From NCBI GenBank assembly GCA_947499125.1, contig CANMMP010000002.1, forward strand, positions 124,001 through 188,000: DNA of 64,000 nucleotides. Reading direction: 5' to 3'. How positions within the stretch are numbered: position 1 is the first letter of the stretch; the number at the start of each line of letters is the position of its first letter. Positions 1-8,909 of the stretch are shown piece by piece. The stretch comes from an uncultured Pontibacter sp. (lineage in GTDB: Bacteria; Bacteroidota; Bacteroidia; Cytophagales; Hymenobacteraceae). The position numbers were made by a program, and so were the translations under genes. The notes under the pieces are model-generated. The model did not search any database. It was not told where the DNA came from and worked only from the letters and a program-made list of their open reading frames with translations.

Positions 1-60
1 GAAAAGTACCTGGCCACCAAACGCGACAAGCTGGGCCACGAAATTAAAGCGCATCTGTAA
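1..60 (+). CDS. C-terminal end of an unidentified protein (partial)
   Basis: The window opens inside a plus-strand reading frame: 19 codons rich in Lys, Arg and Glu, ending with TAA at 58-60. It ends 19 bases before a perfect bidirectional terminator, which supports a real gene end. The visible tail is charged and helix-like, with no recognisable motif, so no function can be given. Confidence 0.6.
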   Translation, partial: EKYLATKRDKLGHEIKAHL

Positions 61-78
61 AAGATCAGCTTATACTTT

Positions 79-121
79 AAAACAAGAAAGCCAGTGCATG
101 TAGCGCTGGCTTTCTTGTTTT
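79..121. terminator. Bidirectional intrinsic terminator
   Basis: A 16-bp perfect inverted repeat (79-94 with 106-121) starts with A-rich and ends with T-rich bases. It sits between the plus-strand gene ending at 60 and the minus-strand permease ending at 135, so it can serve both. Confidence 0.85.
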
Positions 122-134
122 AGGGCTATAGTTA

Positions 135-905
135 CTATAGATCGCGGAAGCGGAGAACGAGGTAACTTAACAGTAAAAACAACCCGATGTAAAGTATAGC
201 AGGTATAGTTGCTATGCCCGGCGAAAGCTGTTCTATAGTTCCCGCCACCTGTCCCCAAAGGTCCTGGCCGGGCATTGGAGTAAGGCTATCCAGCGCTTTC
301 ATCGGGAAATACTTGTCTATATGGTCGGGCAGGTTGTAGTGGATGATGGGCTCCACGAGCTTGGTATAAACTATAAATGCAATAATGGCCAGCCCACTTT
401 TACGAATGAAAAACGCAAAGAGAATAGCAAGTGTCATATATGCCACGGCCTGCACAAAGTAGTAAGGCAGGTAATCTATCTGGCTGAAAATGGCACTACC
501 CGACGTGTCTTTGCTATAGATCAAACCAAAGTATAGGCCCAGCGCCAGCAAAAACAACGTACTGAAAGTTGCCAGCCCCAGCACCACATAAGATTTACTG
601 AGCACAGCTTCGGCTTTGGAGAGGCCATCAATTACCTGTTGGCGTAGTGTGCGGTAGCTGAACTCATCGGTTACCAGCACAATAACAAGTATACCTAGCA
701 GCAGGTTAAAAAAGTGAGCCACATAGGTTAAGCGCATCCAAAGTTCAGGAAACTGGTAGGTTTCGTCACCCAACGATTTGCCGTTCACTTCTATGCTGCT
801 ACTGGTGTAAAGTATAAGCACCATCAGCAATACAAAAATGGCCAGTATGATCCAGAAGGTGCGGTAAGGGAGTATTTTTCGGAACTCGGTTCGGAGTAGG
901 TTCAT
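135..905 (-). CDS. ABC-2 type transporter permease
   Basis: A 256-residue polytopic inner-membrane protein with about six hydrophobic segments: one near the N-terminus (residues 20-36), several between about 60 and 190, and one just before the C-terminal Arg-Phe-Arg tail. This is the usual shape of an ABC-2 permease that moves a substrate outward with a partner ATPase. I start at the ATG at 903-905. A TTG two codons upstream directly abuts the stop of the ATPase gene and would add only two residues. The ATPase lies immediately upstream on the same strand, so the two form a translationally close pair. The substrate cannot be inferred; it might be a lipid, a peptide or a drug. Confidence 0.85.
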   Translation of the reverse strand: MNLLRTEFRKILPYRTFWIILAIFVLLMVLILYTSSSIEVNGKSLGDETYQFPELWMRLTYVAHFFNLLLGILVIVLVTDEFSYRTLRQQVIDGLSKAEAVLSKSYVVLGLATFSTLFLLALGLYFGLIYSKDTSGSAIFSQIDYLPYYFVQAVAYMTLAILFAFFIRKSGLAIIAFIVYTKLVEPIIHYNLPDHIDKYFPMKALDSLTPMPGQDLWGQVAGTIEQLSPGIATIPAILYIGLFLLLSYLVLRFRDL

Positions 906-911
906 CAGCAA

Positions 912-1802
912 TTACGATTTAATAAGCTCAAGAAACTGTTTTTCGAGGGTGGTGCGGCGGGCAACCAACTGCGACAGCACAATGCCCTGTGCAAACATAT
1001 CGCGGTTAAGGTCTGTGGCCGAGTAACCATCCTGCAGGGTAAGTATAATGTTGCTCTTTTCCTGGGCAAACTGTGTTACATAAGGCAGGCGCTCCAGCAG
1101 GGTAAGCACAGGCTGCAGTTCGTCGGCGCTTATCAGCAGCTGCTCGGCTTTAGATACAATATTGCCAACAGGCCCGTCGGTTACAAGTTTGCCGGTGCGC
1201 AATACGGCCACGTGGGTACACACTTTTTCTACTTCATCGAGCAGGTGGCTGGCCAGAATTATAGTTTTGCCCTGCGCTGCAATACGCAGTATCAGGTCGC
1301 GCACTTCGGCTATACCCTGCGGGTCCAGGCCATTGGTAGGTTCGTCCAACACCAGCACTTCAGGGTCGTTCAGCATGGCGGCGGCAAGTGCAAGCCGCTG
1401 TTTCATACCCAGCGAAAAACCTTTAAACGTAGTATGGCTGCGTGTGCCCAGGCCTACCAGGTCCAGCATTTTGTTTATGTTATCGTGGCTGGCGGCTTTG
1501 TTATCGGCTATTACTTCGAGGTTGCGGCGCGCAGAAAGGTAAGGGTAAAAGTTAGGAGTTTCGAGAATAGCGCCAACACGGTGTTTCGTAGCTTTGCTTA
1601 TGCCTTCGCCAAACCACGAAAAGGTACCGCCAGTCGGCCGGATAACATCCAGCACCATCCCCAGCGTTGTTGTTTTTCCGCTACCGTTCGGGCCGAGCAA
1701 ACCATAAATGCTGCCTTCCTCTACCTGCAGGTTCAGGTTGTCTACGGCTTTCAGGGAGCCATACTTTTTCGAGAGATTATCTATACTTAAAACAATTGCC
1801 AC
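912..1802 (-). CDS. ABC transporter ATP-binding protein
   Basis: The nucleotide-binding subunit for the permease encoded just downstream. From the chosen start (296 residues): Walker A GPNGSGKT at about 37-44, the signature FSLGMKQRL at about 129-137, Walker B with LDEP at about 152-155, and the H-loop His near 186 in LASHLLDE. An extra C-terminal domain of about 80 residues follows, as in CcmA/BcrA-type exporters. There is no ATG. The frame is open from a TTG at 1829, but the family normally begins a few residues before the Ser-Ile-Asp-Asn-Leu strand, so I prefer the GTG at 1800-1802. The fold and pairing are certain, the substrate is not. Confidence 0.88.
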   Translation of the reverse strand: MAIVLSIDNLSKKYGSLKAVDNLNLQVEEGSIYGLLGPNGSGKTTTLGMVLDVIRPTGGTFSWFGEGISKATKHRVGAILETPNFYPYLSARRNLEVIADNKAASHDNINKMLDLVGLGTRSHTTFKGFSLGMKQRLALAAAMLNDPEVLVLDEPTNGLDPQGIAEVRDLILRIAAQGKTIILASHLLDEVEKVCTHVAVLRTGKLVTDGPVGNIVSKAEQLLISADELQPVLTLLERLPYVTQFAQEKSNIILTLQDGYSATDLNRDMFAQGIVLSQLVARRTTLEKQFLELIKS

Positions 1803-1909
1803 AAGTATACTTTTTAGTGATGAGCCCAATGCAGGCTAAACAAATATAGCGTTTTTGTTTTATAGTTTAGGATGCAGGTTTGGCCGCATTTCATTATCTT
1901 CACTTACAG

Positions 1910-2515
1910 ATGACCAGACACCCGACAGAGCCCGACAGTACAGCTTATAAAAAGGAGTTGCTAACCATAAGCACCGAAAAAGCCAATGTGCTGGCGCTCG
2001 CGTTTATGGTGCCAGTGCTGCTGCTTTTTGTGCCGCTTTATATTTGGCTGTGGCCGGAGCAAGTACAGTTTGGCAGCCTGAAAGATTTCTACCTGGCGCA
2101 TCGTTCTGAAATGCTGCTTTATCCTTTCCTGATCATATTAATTATGATACCGGGGGCTGTGATACACGAACTGCTGCATGGCCTTACCTGGGCTGCTTTC
2201 TGCAAAAACGGGCTAAGATCAATAAAATATGGTGTGTACTGGAAAATGCTGACCCCGTACTGCCACTGCAAAGAGCTTTTGCCGCTACAGCCTTATATGT
2301 TAGGCGGAATGATGCCGGGTTTAGTGATGGGCGTCCTGCCAACTATAGCTGGCCTTATACTTGGGAACATCTACGTTTTCGCGTTTGGGTTGCTGTTTAT
2401 TATAGCTGCTGGCGGCGACATACTTATACTTTGGATGCTGCGAATAGCCCGGAAACAAGACCTCGTGCAAGACCACCCCGAACTGATCGGGTGTTTTCTG
2501 TATCGCAAAGTATAA
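1910..2515 (+). CDS. DUF3267-type membrane protein with HExxH motif
   Basis: A 201-residue membrane protein from the ATG at 1910; a TTG at 1880 would add ten residues. Four hydrophobic segments are visible (about 28-50, 70-88, 125-155 and 158-178). The second runs into IHELLHG, where H86-E87-x-x-H90 matches the metalloprotease-like motif of the DUF3267 family. Family knowledge suggests a membrane-embedded zinc site, but no function is established to my knowledge. It stands alone, divergent from the ABC operon. Confidence 0.75.
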   Translation: MTRHPTEPDSTAYKKELLTISTEKANVLALAFMVPVLLLFVPLYIWLWPEQVQFGSLKDFYLAHRSEMLLYPFLIILIMIPGAVIHELLHGLTWAAFCKNGLRSIKYGVYWKMLTPYCHCKELLPLQPYMLGGMMPGLVMGVLPTIAGLILGNIYVFAFGLLFIIAAGGDILILWMLRIARKQDLVQDHPELIGCFLYRKV

Positions 2516-2624
2516 GTTTTGCCTATCTGCGCTACGATAGCGGGCAAATCTACCTGGATTTTACTATATTGTTGGTTTAACCTGCTGTTAGCGGGCCTTT
2601 ATTTAATAATCCTACTTAACCTAC

Positions 2625-4106
2625 ATGAAAAAGATTCTACTCCTGTTATTGCTGGTAGCAGTTATACTCCCGACTGTAGCGCAGCGCTCTATCAACCCAG
2701 ATTCTGCGGTAACTACAAAGCAACAGGTTACAGTTAAGGGCAAGCGTATAGCTTACAATGCCACCACTGGCATGCAGCCTGTCTGGGACGAGAACGGCAA
2801 AACAATAGCAGGCCTGTTTTATACTTACTATGAGCGCTCCGATATAAAAGACCGTGCCACGCGTCCGCTGGTAATCTCTTTTAACGGCGGACCTGGCTCT
2901 GCTTCGGTTTGGATGCACATTGCTTATACCGGCCCGCGCCTGCTTAACATCGACGACGAAGGCTATCCTGTGCAGCCTTACGGGTACCGCGAAAACCCGG
3001 AATCTATACTTGATGTGGCTGATATTGTGTATGTAAACCCTGTGAACACAGGTTACTCGCGCATGGCCGAGGGCGTTGATAAAGATAAACTGAAAGAGAA
3101 GTTCTTCGGAGTAAATGCCGATATAAAGTACCTGGCCGAGTGGATCAATACGTTCGTGACGCGCAAAGGCCGCTGGGCATCTCCAAAATACCTGATAGGC
3201 GAGAGCTACGGAACAACCCGCGTTTCGGGGTTGGCGCTGGAACTACAGAGTTCACACTGGATGTACCTGAACGGAGTTATACTGGTATCGCCAACTGACT
3301 TGGGTATAGAGCGCAGCGGACCTGTAGATGCTGCCCTGCGACTGCCATACTTTGCAGCGACATCCTGGTATCATAAAAAACTGCCACAAGACCTGCAGCA
3401 AAAAGACCTGGAAGTATTGTTACCGGAAGTAGAAGCTTTTACAACAGATGAATTGATACCTGCCATTGTGCAGGGTGGCTTTATTGATGAGGCTAAAAGG
3501 AAAGAAATAGCAGCTAAAATGGCACGTTATGCCGGCATCTCAGAGCAAAGCATACTAAACTATAACCTGGATGTGCCGACCAGCTTTTTCTGGAAAGAAC
3601 TGCTTCGAAACGAAGGCTTTACCGTTGGCCGCCTCGACTCACGTTACAAAGGCATTGACCGCCAGAATGCCGGCGACCGCCCAGACTTTAATGCAGAACT
3701 TACGTCGTGGCTACATGCTTTTACACCTGCCATAAATATGTATTTGCGCGACGAACTGAAGTATAAGACCGACGTGAAGTATAACATGTTCGGGCCGGTG
3801 CACCCATGGAACCGCGGTAACGACAGAACAGGTGAGAACCTGCGCCAGGCAATGGCTCAAAACCCATACCTGCACGTTATGTTCCAGGCTGGGTATTACG
3901 ATGGTGCTACCGATTATTTTAACGCAAAGTATAGCATGTGGCAACTAGACCCTAGCGGCAAACTGAAAAACCGCCTGAGCTGGAAAGCCTACCGCAGCGG
4001 CCACATGATGTATCTCCGCCAGGAAGACCTGGTAAAAAGCAACGACGACCTGCGTGAGTTTATCAAGCTTTCGTTGCCTAAAAAGGGCCAGCCGGCTATG
4101 TATTAG
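2625..4106 (+). CDS. S10 family serine carboxypeptidase-like protein, exported
   Basis: A 493-residue protein with a clear signal peptide (MKK, leucine-rich core, cleavage near Ala19-Gln20). The serine-carboxypeptidase hallmarks are present: the oxyanion-region FNGGPGSAS near 86-94, the nucleophile motif GESYG at 192-196 with Ser194, a late Asp in the GYYDGATD stretch, and the catalytic His in SGHMMYLR near the C-terminus. It should cleave C-terminal residues from peptides outside the inner membrane. The ATG at 2625 is the first good start and lies 110 bases after DUF3267. The gene is probably its own unit. Confidence 0.9.
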   Translation: MKKILLLLLLVAVILPTVAQRSINPDSAVTTKQQVTVKGKRIAYNATTGMQPVWDENGKTIAGLFYTYYERSDIKDRATRPLVISFNGGPGSASVWMHIAYTGPRLLNIDDEGYPVQPYGYRENPESILDVADIVYVNPVNTGYSRMAEGVDKDKLKEKFFGVNADIKYLAEWINTFVTRKGRWASPKYLIGESYGTTRVSGLALELQSSHWMYLNGVILVSPTDLGIERSGPVDAALRLPYFAATSWYHKKLPQDLQQKDLEVLLPEVEAFTTDELIPAIVQGGFIDEAKRKEIAAKMARYAGISEQSILNYNLDVPTSFFWKELLRNEGFTVGRLDSRYKGIDRQNAGDRPDFNAELTSWLHAFTPAINMYLRDELKYKTDVKYNMFGPVHPWNRGNDRTGENLRQAMAQNPYLHVMFQAGYYDGATDYFNAKYSMWQLDPSGKLKNRLSWKAYRSGHMMYLRQEDLVKSNDDLREFIKLSLPKKGQPAMY

Positions 4107-4435
4107 TGGGAGCTTGTAACTATTAACCAATGCTGCAGGTTATATTTTAAAGTCGGTATGTTCAACCCAACTTATGCACTTTAGAAGAATTTGCTACCAC
4201 CCTGTATTGAATTATTAAAAAAAATATTTTAATAATTCAATAAAAGGCTGTTGCCGCTTGTTTTTAGCTAGCTGCCCTGTTTGGTAGTATTCTGGAATAG
4301 AAACCTATAGCTTCTCCAATCTCTTATTAATTCCAAGAGCAATTAACAATTATATCTATATCTAATTAGTAAATGCTATATATTCTAATACTTTTTTTAA
4401 ATAAAGAGCCTGCCATATTTTGGCAGGCTCTTTAT
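4107..4435. other. AT-rich intergenic stretch with a long perfect inverted repeat
   Basis: 329 bases without a gene, visibly richer in A and T than the flanks. They hold a perfect 16-bp inverted repeat made almost only of A and T (4205-4220 with 4227-4242). This may act as the terminator of the S10 gene or be the relic of a small element. The terminator of the following minus-strand lipoprotein starts at 4399. I see no other signal. Confidence 0.6.
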
Positions 4436-4437
4436 TT
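4399..4437 (-). terminator. Terminator of the AT-rich lipoprotein gene
   Basis: Perfect 17-bp inverted repeat (4399-4415 with 4421-4437) around a 5-base loop. It overlaps the stop codon of the minus-strand gene at 4436-4438 and runs into A/T-rich flanks. Confidence 0.85.
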
Positions 4438-5269
4438 AAAAAAAGTATTGATAACAGGTATTATACTTTAATTTATAAGTAAACGGATCCTCTGACCAGA
4501 CTACTTCATTATAAGGCAAAGTAATTTCTTTGAACCTGTGTACACCTGAAACTGTAAAATTTATAACTCCATTACTATATGTCGCTAACTCCTGATTAAT
4601 TACGACTTCTTCCCATTCTGGATCCATCTGATATGATGGATAAGCATCGAATTCAACTATCATATTGCCATTAGAATCTTTATGATAGCCAAATGCCATT
4701 TCAACAGCTCCTCTAGTGGTCTCATCAAATCCTACATTACAGCTATTTGGAGAACCTGTAATTGTACCACCCCATTGAGGAACACAGACAGAGAAAATAT
4801 CCTGGTAAAATTCTCGATGTAAATAATAATTGCTGCTGCCAGGATACGAATAAGTTTTAACAACGATAACTGCTACCATTTCTATTTGTTTCATTCTGGC
4901 GTTATAAGTAGCATTTTTATATTCAACCGACTGAGATGCTAGTCCAATAGTAGATATAGTGGTGGGATTAAAGGTAATGTTCATACTTCCATCCGAGTTC
5001 TTTGAGTACTGCAAGTTGAAAGTAACCATATCGTCATACATCTTCGTTCCCCCTCCTTGGTTACAGTCCCCCCATGCTGAGGCTGTTCCCCCTCCACCTT
5101 CTCCTGGTTTAGGCTCATCACATATGACTTCCGGTGGGCATCCCGCTGTACCCTCCAAGAATTGCTCACGCTTTACCGATGATGTGTCGTCGGCAAGAGG
5201 TTCTACTACTTCCTGCTCACAAGAAAAAAGAAAAAATAAGGATAAAAGTGGGATAAGAATTTTTTTCAT
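4436..5269 (-). CDS. Orphan lipoprotein of unknown function
   Basis: A 277-residue predicted lipoprotein: MKK start, hydrophobic core and lipobox ending in Ser16-Cys17. A Gly-rich linker (about residues 56-62) follows a segment with two Cys. The rest is rich in Tyr, Asn and Thr with alternating hydrophobic residues, which suggests beta structure, and contains a few more Cys. No domain is recognised. Base composition and codon use are clearly more AT-rich than in its neighbours, and the repeated words TATAGTT/TATACTT that pervade other genes are almost absent (one copy near its 3' end). Together these suggest recent acquisition. The start at 5267-5269 is the only one that gives the lipobox. 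Confidence 0.7.
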   Translation of the reverse strand: MKKILIPLLSLFFLFSCEQEVVEPLADDTSSVKREQFLEGTAGCPPEVICDEPKPGEGGGGTASAWGDCNQGGGTKMYDDMVTFNLQYSKNSDGSMNITFNPTTISTIGLASQSVEYKNATYNARMKQIEMVAVIVVKTYSYPGSSNYYLHREFYQDIFSVCVPQWGGTITGSPNSCNVGFDETTRGAVEMAFGYHKDSNGNMIVEFDAYPSYQMDPEWEEVVINQELATYSNGVINFTVSGVHRFKEITLPYNEVVWSEDPFTYKLKYNTCYQYFF

Positions 5270-5448
5270 AATGATTATTAGTTTGTTTTGTTCAAAATTA
5301 TTCTAAGGATTTATGTTAAAAAAGGAAGGTATAATAAGTTATATAACATTAATTATTTTATTATTATATATAAATGATCTAATATTGCGTTTGCTAATGT
5401 TATACTATATGTATAATTTTAATAATTATTCGTTAAACATTAAACAAC

Positions 5449-6237
5449 TTGGCAAAGATTAAACTATACCAGATAGACGCTTTTACTGATAAAGTATTTG
5501 GAGGAAACCCTGCTGCGGTTTGTGTGCTGGATGCCTGGCTGGATGATGCAACGATGCAGCATATCGGTGCAGAGAACAACCTGGCCGAAACCGCTTTTGT
5601 AGTGCCCAGTAGCAACGATTATGAGATACGCTGGTTTACGCCAACCGTGGAAGTAGACCTGTGCGGACACGCAACACTGGCAGCTGCTTATGTGCTTTTT
5701 ACCTACTATAACTATGCCGGTAAAACTATAAACCTGCACTCTCGGCACAGTGGCCTGCTTACAGTTACAAAACAGGAAGAGGGCCTTACACTAAACTTTC
5801 CGACCGATACACTGCAGCCAGCCGAAACACCAGAAGCGTTGTTACAGGCATTTGGCAATACGCCATCAGAAACCTATAAAGGCAAAACCGATTACCTGCT
5901 TGTGTTCGACAACCAGCAAACTATAGCCGACTTCAACCCTGATATAAATTTGATAAACTCGGTAGCAGCACGCGGCATTATAGTTACGGCCAAAGGCGAG
6001 GAGGTTGATTTTGTGTCAAGGTTTTTCTGTCCGCAGGTGGGCATTGCTGAAGACCCTGTAACCGGCTCGGCACATACCACACTTACACCTTACTGGAGCA
6101 AACGCCTGGGCAAGCAGGTGATGACGGCGAAGCAGCTGTCTAAAAGGCAGGGCAACCTTACATGCGAATACCTCGGCGACAGGGTGAATATTACAGGCAA
6201 AGCTATTACTTACCTTACCGGCGAAATAGAAGTATAA
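5449..6237 (+). CDS. PhzF family isomerase/epimerase-like protein
   Basis: A 262-residue cytoplasmic protein with the PhzF signatures: FGGNPAAVC at about 17-25, the catalytic-type Glu47 in LAETAFV, LCGHATLAAA at 71-80, and the C-terminal AEDPVTGSAH. The family has two mirrored alpha/beta-barrel halves. PhzF itself isomerises a phenazine precursor, but genome relatives like this one usually lack a phenazine pathway, as here, and act on unknown small molecules. The start is TTG at 5449, because it places the conserved KLYQIDAFT strand at the N-terminus and no ATG lies upstream. The gene is divergent from the AT-rich lipoprotein. Confidence 0.88.
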   Translation: MAKIKLYQIDAFTDKVFGGNPAAVCVLDAWLDDATMQHIGAENNLAETAFVVPSSNDYEIRWFTPTVEVDLCGHATLAAAYVLFTYYNYAGKTINLHSRHSGLLTVTKQEEGLTLNFPTDTLQPAETPEALLQAFGNTPSETYKGKTDYLLVFDNQQTIADFNPDINLINSVAARGIIVTAKGEEVDFVSRFFCPQVGIAEDPVTGSAHTTLTPYWSKRLGKQVMTAKQLSKRQGNLTCEYLGDRVNITGKAITYLTGEIEV

Positions 6238-6244
6238 TGAGTTC

Positions 6245-6330
6245 GACCTCACAGCGTCTGGAAGACCTGTGAGCGTCTTTAGCTACCTAGCCAACAAGCC
6301 ACTGACAGGTTTGTAAAACACTGTGAGGTC
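6245..6330. repeat. Short intergenic inverted repeat
   Basis: GACCTCACAG (6245-6254) is mirrored by CTGTGAGGTC (6321-6330), with related pieces such as GACCTGTGAG and GACAGGTTTGTAAAAC between. It looks like a small REP/MITE-type unit between phzF and the DUF885 gene. Copies elsewhere in the genome cannot be tested here. Confidence 0.55.
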
Positions 6331-6357
6331 TCAACCAATTACCTACATTATAAAACC

Positions 6358-7668
6358 GTGAAAAAAGCACTGTTACTATTTCTTCTTGTTGCCTGCTGGG
6401 CGTGCACATCATCTAAAACAGAAACCGAAACAGCTGATGTGGCAACGATGGACCAATTGGCTGAACGCTACGTGAAAACGCTGCTTAAGCTGGGCCAGTA
6501 CGACAGCGATATTGTAGATGCTTACTACGGTCCAGAAGAATGGAAACCAACCGGCGAACCTTCTGATTCGTTGCCAGCCGGCGAGTTTTTAACTGAGTTT
6601 AAAGCCATACAAGACCAGCTACAGGCACACGATTCCATGAACCTGGCTACAGATGAAAAACGCCGTCTGGCCATGTTTAAAAAGCAGATACTGGCGGCCA
6701 TTACCAAAGTAGAAATGATGCAGGGCAAGAAGTATAGTTTTGATGAAGAGGCAAAGCTGCTGTACGATGCCGAGCCACCGCATTACGAACTATCTCATTT
6801 CGATTCTATACTTACCGCAATAGACCAGCAACTGCCGGGCAAAGGAAGTATAACTGAGCGCTGGGATGCGTATCGCGCCAAGTTCGAGATACCGAAAGCG
6901 AAGCTGGATACCGTTTTTAAAGCCGCTATAGCCGAAGCCCGAAACCGAACCAAAGCACACTATAAACTACCCGAGCACGAAAACTTTACCCTGGAGTTTG
7001 TGACCGATAAAGCCTGGTCGGGTTATAATTATTACAAAGGCAAAGGCTATAGTTTAATTCAGATCAATACCGATTTTCCGATCTATATTGAGCGGGCCAT
7101 AGACCTTGCCGCACACGAAGGATACCCGGGCCACCATGTATTTAATGTGTTGCTGGAGCAGAATTTAGTAGATAAAAAAGGCTGGAAAGAGTACTCCATT
7201 TACCCACTGTTTTCGCCGCAAAGTTTAATAGCTGAAGGCAGCGCCAACTATGGCATCGATGTAGCTTTTCCGGCTCAGGACCGGATAAATTTTGAGAAAG
7301 AAGTATTGTTTCCGTTGGCAGGTTTAAATGCAGCCGAAGCCGATCGCTACTATGCTATACTTGATAAAATTGGCCAGCTGGATTTCGCCGGAAACGAATC
7401 TGCGCGATTATACCTGAACGGCGAAATTACCCGCGAACAGGCTGCCGACATGCTGGTGAAGTATAACCTGTATGCAAAAGACAAAGCCCTGCAGCGCACC
7501 AGGTTTATGGATAAGTATAGAAGCTACGTGATAAACTATAACCTGGGCCAGCGACTGGTACGCCACTACATCGAACCCAAAGGCGGCACAGACAACAACC
7601 CGGAGAAACGCTGGGAATTGTTCGGTGAGTTACTATCTAACCCAAACACAGCATCGATGCTGAAATAA
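6358..7668 (+). CDS. DUF885 family lipoprotein, putative metal-dependent hydrolase
   Basis: A 436-residue protein starting at a GTG at 6358, the only start that yields a signal sequence with lipobox LVAC (Cys13). The central motif H253-E-G-Y-P-G-H-H260, followed by AEG with Glu293, is the DUF885 signature, which resembles gluzincin-type metallopeptidase zinc sites. Family knowledge suggests a peptidase-like enzyme tethered to a membrane and facing the periplasm or surface. The gene stands alone: an inverted repeat lies upstream and a perfect terminator downstream. Confidence 0.82.
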   Translation: MKKALLLFLLVACWACTSSKTETETADVATMDQLAERYVKTLLKLGQYDSDIVDAYYGPEEWKPTGEPSDSLPAGEFLTEFKAIQDQLQAHDSMNLATDEKRRLAMFKKQILAAITKVEMMQGKKYSFDEEAKLLYDAEPPHYELSHFDSILTAIDQQLPGKGSITERWDAYRAKFEIPKAKLDTVFKAAIAEARNRTKAHYKLPEHENFTLEFVTDKAWSGYNYYKGKGYSLIQINTDFPIYIERAIDLAAHEGYPGHHVFNVLLEQNLVDKKGWKEYSIYPLFSPQSLIAEGSANYGIDVAFPAQDRINFEKEVLFPLAGLNAAEADRYYAILDKIGQLDFAGNESARLYLNGEITREQAADMLVKYNLYAKDKALQRTRFMDKYRSYVINYNLGQRLVRHYIEPKGGTDNNPEKRWELFGELLSNPNTASMLK

Positions 7669-7680
7669 CCAATCTGCTGT

Positions 7681-7719
7681 AAACTATAAAAGCTGCTTTT
7701 TAGGCAGCTTTTATAGTTT
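7681..7719. terminator. Bidirectional terminator
   Basis: Perfect 16-bp inverted repeat (7681-7696 with 7704-7719), A-rich on one side and T-rich on the other, between convergent genes. The outer stem is itself formed by the iterated word AACTATA and its complement. Confidence 0.85.
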
Positions 7720-7730
7720 ACAGGCTTATG

Positions 7731-8183
7731 CTAACCAGCATCATCCTGCGCAATAATAGTTATTTTGCCGTCCTTTTCTAGTATGGCATATTGTACCTGG
7801 TCCATGCGCTTTAATCCTTTCATTGCCCTTGCCGATTCCATGATATCAGCTTCATCCACACGCTCTTTTTTCATGCGGTCGTAAAGTAGTTTGCCCTTAT
7901 CTACCAGTATAATAGGTCCGCCATCTATCACCTTCTCAAAAAAATTAAACCTTTGCTTCAGCAATGAAATGCCAATATCCATACCGATCAGGGTAATGAT
8001 GAGCAGTAAACTTGCTGTCAACGATTTGTCTTCTCCCAGTAATCCCTGTTCTGTCGTCTCAGCAATTATCAGCAGCAATACAAAGTCGAAAACTGTTGCT
8101 TCTACAAGTGCTCTTTTGCCATTGATCCGGAAAATGATCATAAGAAAAAGATAGAGCACAATGCCTCTTATAATAGTATCCAT
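7731..8183 (-). CDS. DUF421 (YetF-like) membrane protein
   Basis: A 150-residue protein with three N-terminal membrane segments (about 7-18, 31-42 and 56-72) and a small C-terminal cytoplasmic or periplasmic domain. It carries the DUF421 hallmark RINGKRALVEATVFDFV and the later GGPIILVDKGKLLYDRM. The molecular role of the family is not established to my knowledge. The gene starts at ATG 8181-8183, 12 bases after its upstream partner, and stops with TAG. Confidence 0.82.
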   Translation of the reverse strand: MDTIIRGIVLYLFLMIIFRINGKRALVEATVFDFVLLLIIAETTEQGLLGEDKSLTASLLLIITLIGMDIGISLLKQRFNFFEKVIDGGPIILVDKGKLLYDRMKKERVDEADIMESARAMKGLKRMDQVQYAILEKDGKITIIAQDDAG

Positions 8184-8195
8184 GAGTAAATACTG

Positions 8196-8699
8196 TTAGG
8201 GATAAACAAAGTGTTTTATAGTTTCTGCACTGCTTCCCGGCCTTTGTACCGAATACTGGATCTGCCCGAAAGTAGTGGATTTGGTATGGAAAATGAGCTG
8301 TGTATTCGGGGCATCAACCGCGAAAGTATACACTATCCCGTCAGCACCGGCCTCAACTTTTTCTGGTTCCGGTATAATCTTGTCGATGCGTTGTTTTGTG
8401 TAAAAATCGGTACTGAAAAAAATGGTAGGAGAGGGTGTTGAAATATTTTTCAGGGTGATCTTTAACTCGCTGGATGCTTCACGGCGTTGAAAACGTTCGT
8501 ATTCTATTTCCATCGTCCCGTCCGTGGAAGTTACTGTTTGCTTGTTCACATTAAGTAGCCCGCCTCTGCCTGTAAAACCTAATATGGCCGATAATACGAT
8601 CAGTAGCATAATTACCCAGCCAACTCGCTGTATTTTCCAGGTACTTCTTTCAAAGCTGATGTCTTCGTCTATTTCCAGTTCGTTATTATGCCTTTTCAT
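8196..8699 (-). CDS. Single-pass membrane protein of unknown function
   Basis: A 167-residue protein: a 25-residue charged N-terminus, one membrane helix (about 27-46), then a beta-rich domain outside the membrane. No known motif is seen. It lies 12 bases upstream of the DUF421 gene on the same strand, so the two are probably co-transcribed and may act together at the membrane. That is a context argument only. Confidence 0.7.
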   Translation of the reverse strand: MKRHNNELEIDEDISFERSTWKIQRVGWVIMLLIVLSAILGFTGRGGLLNVNKQTVTSTDGTMEIEYERFQRREASSELKITLKNISTPSPTIFFSTDFYTKQRIDKIIPEPEKVEAGADGIVYTFAVDAPNTQLIFHTKSTTFGQIQYSVQRPGSSAETIKHFVYP

Positions 8700-8855
8700 A
8701 AAATCCCCTTTTTAGTAAGGTAGTAAACGCAGAACGATACAGTAAGTTAAAGCACGTGTATTAGTGTAATGTTATTACATAGGTATAGGCGTAGACCGTT
8801 TATACTTGTAAGGGTAATAGCGAAGTATAAGCTCCATATAAGTGATGCCTGTACT

Positions 8856-8894
8856 AAACAACAAAGCCACCTCAGTAAGGTGGCTTTGTTGTTT
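8856..8894. terminator. Strong hairpin terminator
   Basis: 17-bp perfect inverted repeat (8856-8872 with 8878-8894) around a 5-base loop. It closes the minus-strand M14 peptidase gene that ends at 8910. Confidence 0.85.
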
Positions 8895-8909
8895 ATAGTT
8901 AGTTATAGT

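Noticed and set aside
2519..2737. 72-codon frame overlapping the start of the S10 peptidase gene
   Set aside because: It lacks a sensible start and domain and overlaps the signal-peptide region of a well-supported gene in another frame.
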